Part shown: positions 4,336-5,432 of the stretch, piece by piece | Layout of the letters: the number at the start of each line of letters is the position of its first letter | Position numbering within the stretch: the first letter of the stretch is position 1 | Origin: Deinococcus ruber | GTDB lineage: Bacteria; Deinococcota; Deinococci; Deinococcales; Deinococcaceae | Direction of reading: 5' to 3' | DNA: 5,432 bases | Assembly: GCF_014648095.1 (NCBI RefSeq) | Contig: NZ_BMQL01000110.1 | Span: forward strand, 1-5,432 | Made by a program: the position numbers and the translations under genes | The notes under the pieces: model-generated | What the model saw: the letters and a program-made list of their open reading frames with translations, nothing else | Told to the model about the DNA's origin: nothing | Database searches by the model: none

Positions 4336-4364
4336 TTGACAACTTGCTCGTCTCGTGTTACTCT
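4336..4364 (+). promoter_or_regulatory. Promoter of the HTH-rep operon
   Basis: A perfect -35 TTGACA (4336-4341) is followed after 17 bases by TACTCT (4359-4364), which keeps the important first, second and last positions of the -10. Transcription would begin near 4371, giving a leader of about 16 bases with GAGG (4375-4378) eight bases before ATG 4387. The 8-bp stem at 4308-4328 ends just upstream of the -35. Confidence 0.65.
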
Positions 4365-4377
4365 TGTAAAGCACGAG
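4352..4377. promoter_or_regulatory. Dyad over the -10 and start of the rep-operon promoter; candidate operator
   Basis: CTCGTGTTAC (4352-4361) pairs with GTAA (4366-4369) and, after a two-base AG step, CACGAG (4372-4377), giving ten matched positions round the centre TCTT. The dyad covers the -10 hexamer, the expected transcript start and part of the Shine-Dalgarno. Because transcription should start inside it, it would act as a DNA site rather than an RNA hairpin. The 58-aa helix-turn-helix protein encoded next is the obvious candidate ligand. Confidence 0.5.
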
Positions 4378-4386
4378 GTTTACTAG

Positions 4387-4563
4387 ATGACAGAAGTACT
4401 TTATGGCGCGGTTGAAGCAGCAAAACTTATGAACATTCACAGGGTCACGCTCAGTAGATTGATACGAGCGGGAAAAATTAAGGCTTTCACGGTTAGCGAG
4501 GGCGGAAAACGGGTAAGATATGTTATTCCAGCCTCATCAATTCAGGAATATATGCACATATAG
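4387..4563 (+). CDS. MerR/excisionase-type helix-turn-helix protein, 58 aa; putative replication regulator
   Basis: ATG 4387 follows GAGG by eight bases and a strong promoter. The product is essentially one helix-turn-helix domain of the excisionase/MerR-like type (HTH_17): YGAVEAAKLMNIHRVTLSRLIRAGKI gives helix, turn and recognition helix (about residues 6-32), then a basic wing (FTVSEGGKRVRYVIPA) and a last helix (SSIQEYM). The family matches well over its full length. Such proteins bind DNA and act as recombination directionality factors or small regulators. Here there is no integrase, and the gene lies directly before rep in the same transcript (43 bases between), so a role as copy-number repressor, or as an origin-binding accessory to Rep, is inferred. 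Likely autoregulated through the dyad over its promoter. Confidence 0.8.
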   Translation: MTEVLYGAVEAAKLMNIHRVTLSRLIRAGKIKAFTVSEGGKRVRYVIPASSIQEYMHI

Positions 4564-4565
4564 AA

Positions 4566-4597
4566 AGCAAGATGCTCGGGAAAGCATCTTGCTGAGG
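4566..4597 (+). promoter_or_regulatory. Intercistronic hairpin touching the rep Shine-Dalgarno
   Basis: AGCAAGATGCT (4566-4576) and AGCATCTTGCT (4583-4593) form a perfect 11-bp stem with a six-base loop. The rep Shine-Dalgarno GAGG (4594-4597) begins at the next base. The stem starts two bases after the stop of the HTH gene. There is no T-run, so it is not a standard terminator. It is placed to control rep translation, to respond to an antisense RNA or to protect the rep message. Confidence 0.65.
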
Positions 4598-4605
4598 TAG
4601 AAATT

Positions 4606-5432
4606 ATGACAAAATCTTTAAGCAGGCTGAGAGGGGAGATTAGCCTTAGATATCCAAATCTTAACACAGATACACAGCTCTTTCAAAATGCTGGAGCTTT
4701 GCCTAAGATTATCGGCACGATAAGAAAAGATAGACGCGCTAACGATAATCTATGGAGAAACTTAATTGGTTTTGGTTTCTATCCTGATAAATACGGGAAA
4801 ATTGACTCTTATGCAGCCTCTATTTATAAGAAATCAGGATATAAATATACTGAAGTTCTTTTATCTGCCCAAAAAGAGAGTAAATACGAAACTAATTTCT
4901 ACTCTGCCGTCATAGACTTAGGAGTTAGACCGTTATTTAAGAAATCTACTGCTAAGAAAGCGAAAAGCGCGCTATCTAAGCTATTCGCGGGTCTCCACTA
5001 TATATATAAGATAGAGCGCAACGATAGCAAGGTGTCATATGTTCACGCACATGCTTGTGTACTCTTGCCTTTGAGCTTTAGATTCATCGAACAGGTAGAC
5101 GGATTTAAGGTAAAGTACCGTGCTTTAGGAACAGGGGAAGAACGCTATCAAGACATGAGTCTTTACGCTAATCTTTCTAGTTTTGTTAAGTACCTATCAG
5201 ATAATCCTGATAGCCGTGGTGATAAAAGAACTGGCAGGCGTTATATAAATGAAGCGGTATCTGAGATTCTCCTGCAATGGGTTCAAGCTGAAGCTATCGA
5301 AAGAGCGCGTAGTAAAAAAAAGAGGGCTCCTCTTTATATGCCAAAGGCTGAAATCTGGGACAAAGGTGTAAGGCTTAGAGGAGCGTCAGTAGCTCTAGAC
5401 CAACGCCTGCGAGCGTACCGCGAGTATTTTCG
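4606..5432 (+). CDS. rep: Rolling-circle (HUH) replication initiator Rep, 5' part; continues at base 1
   Basis: After circular closure this gene runs from ATG 4606 through the contig end to the stop at 358-360 and encodes 355 aa. The start is set by a GAGG Shine-Dalgarno at 4594-4597, eight bases before the ATG. Residues 146-152 read VHAHACV, with H147-A148-H149 forming a His-hydrophobic-His metal motif after a GLHYIYKIER strand, as in the Rep_1 (pC194/pUB110-type) family. FVKYLSDN at 193-200 matches the family's later KY motif, making Y196 the candidate nicking tyrosine. Rep_1 proteins nick the plus strand at the double-strand origin and start rolling-circle replication. A basic SKKKR segment (236-240) precedes the C-terminal 111 residues. 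The gene follows a small helix-turn-helix gene in the same transcript, separated by a hairpin. The family assignment is by motif only; the conserved motif near the N-terminus was not recognised, so this is a divergent member if correct. Confidence 0.8.
   Translation, partial: MTKSLSRLRGEISLRYPNLNTDTQLFQNAGALPKIIGTIRKDRRANDNLWRNLIGFGFYPDKYGKIDSYAASIYKKSGYKYTEVLLSAQKESKYETNFYSAVIDLGVRPLFKKSTAKKAKSALSKLFAGLHYIYKIERNDSKVSYVHAHACVLLPLSFRFIEQVDGFKVKYRALGTGEERYQDMSLYANLSSFVKYLSDNPDSRGDKRTGRRYINEAVSEILLQWVQAEAIERARSKKKRAPLYMPKAEIWDKGVRLRGASVALDQRLRAYREYF
5314..5432. repeat. Right copy of the 119-bp end overlap
   Basis: Exact duplicate of bases 1-119. It lies inside the rep reading frame: codon 237 of rep begins at 5314, equivalent to base 1. 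It should be collapsed with the left copy when the 5313-bp circle is closed. Confidence 0.95.

Overview
The window is one complete small circular replicon, most likely a cryptic plasmid recovered from short-read (meta)genomic assembly. Bases 1-119 are identical to bases 5314-5432, so the true unit is a circle of 5313 bp with a 119-bp end overlap. Genes that appear cut at the ends are continuous, and this matters most for the replication gene.

Layout, reading round the circle. (1) Replication module, 4165-5432 and on to 360: a hairpin-rich non-coding stretch (4165-4330), a TTGACA promoter with a dyad over its -10 region, a 58-aa MerR/excisionase-type helix-turn-helix protein, a strong hairpin touching the next ribosome binding site, and a 355-aa protein read as a divergent rolling-circle (HUH) replication initiator, which crosses the contig ends. 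(2) An AT-rich cassette, 361-1162: a 175-aa protein with a PD-(D/E)XK nuclease signature, a 52-aa companion, and a bidirectional terminator hairpin. (3) A T-rich then strongly folded non-coding stretch, 1163-1526. (4) A leftward gene for a small secreted protein with a signal peptide. (5) A rightward gene with an apparent ribbon-helix-helix domain (157 aa) meeting head-on a leftward gene for an eight-cysteine putative zinc protein. (6) A rightward 368-aa protein with a predicted winged helix-turn-helix, whose 5' region is full of overlapping inverted repeats.

Host: bacterial, since Shine-Dalgarno sequences precede several starts and there is a Sec signal peptide. One gene has no Shine-Dalgarno but has a TANNNT element six bases before its ATG. 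That is the layout of leaderless genes, which are common in Deinococcus and relatives and also in Actinobacteria. I offer Deinococcota only as a weak guess. Base composition is mosaic: the nuclease cassette and the first two thirds of rep look AT-rich, while the winged-helix gene and the 3' end of rep look GC-richer.

Working model (inference): Rep nicks an origin and drives rolling-circle replication; the 58-aa protein represses its own promoter and so limits Rep; the hairpin before rep tunes translation. The winged-helix and ribbon-helix-helix proteins are candidate accessory replication, partition or regulatory factors. The nuclease pair and the secreted protein are candidate cargo. No resistance gene, transposase, CRISPR array, rRNA or tRNA was seen.
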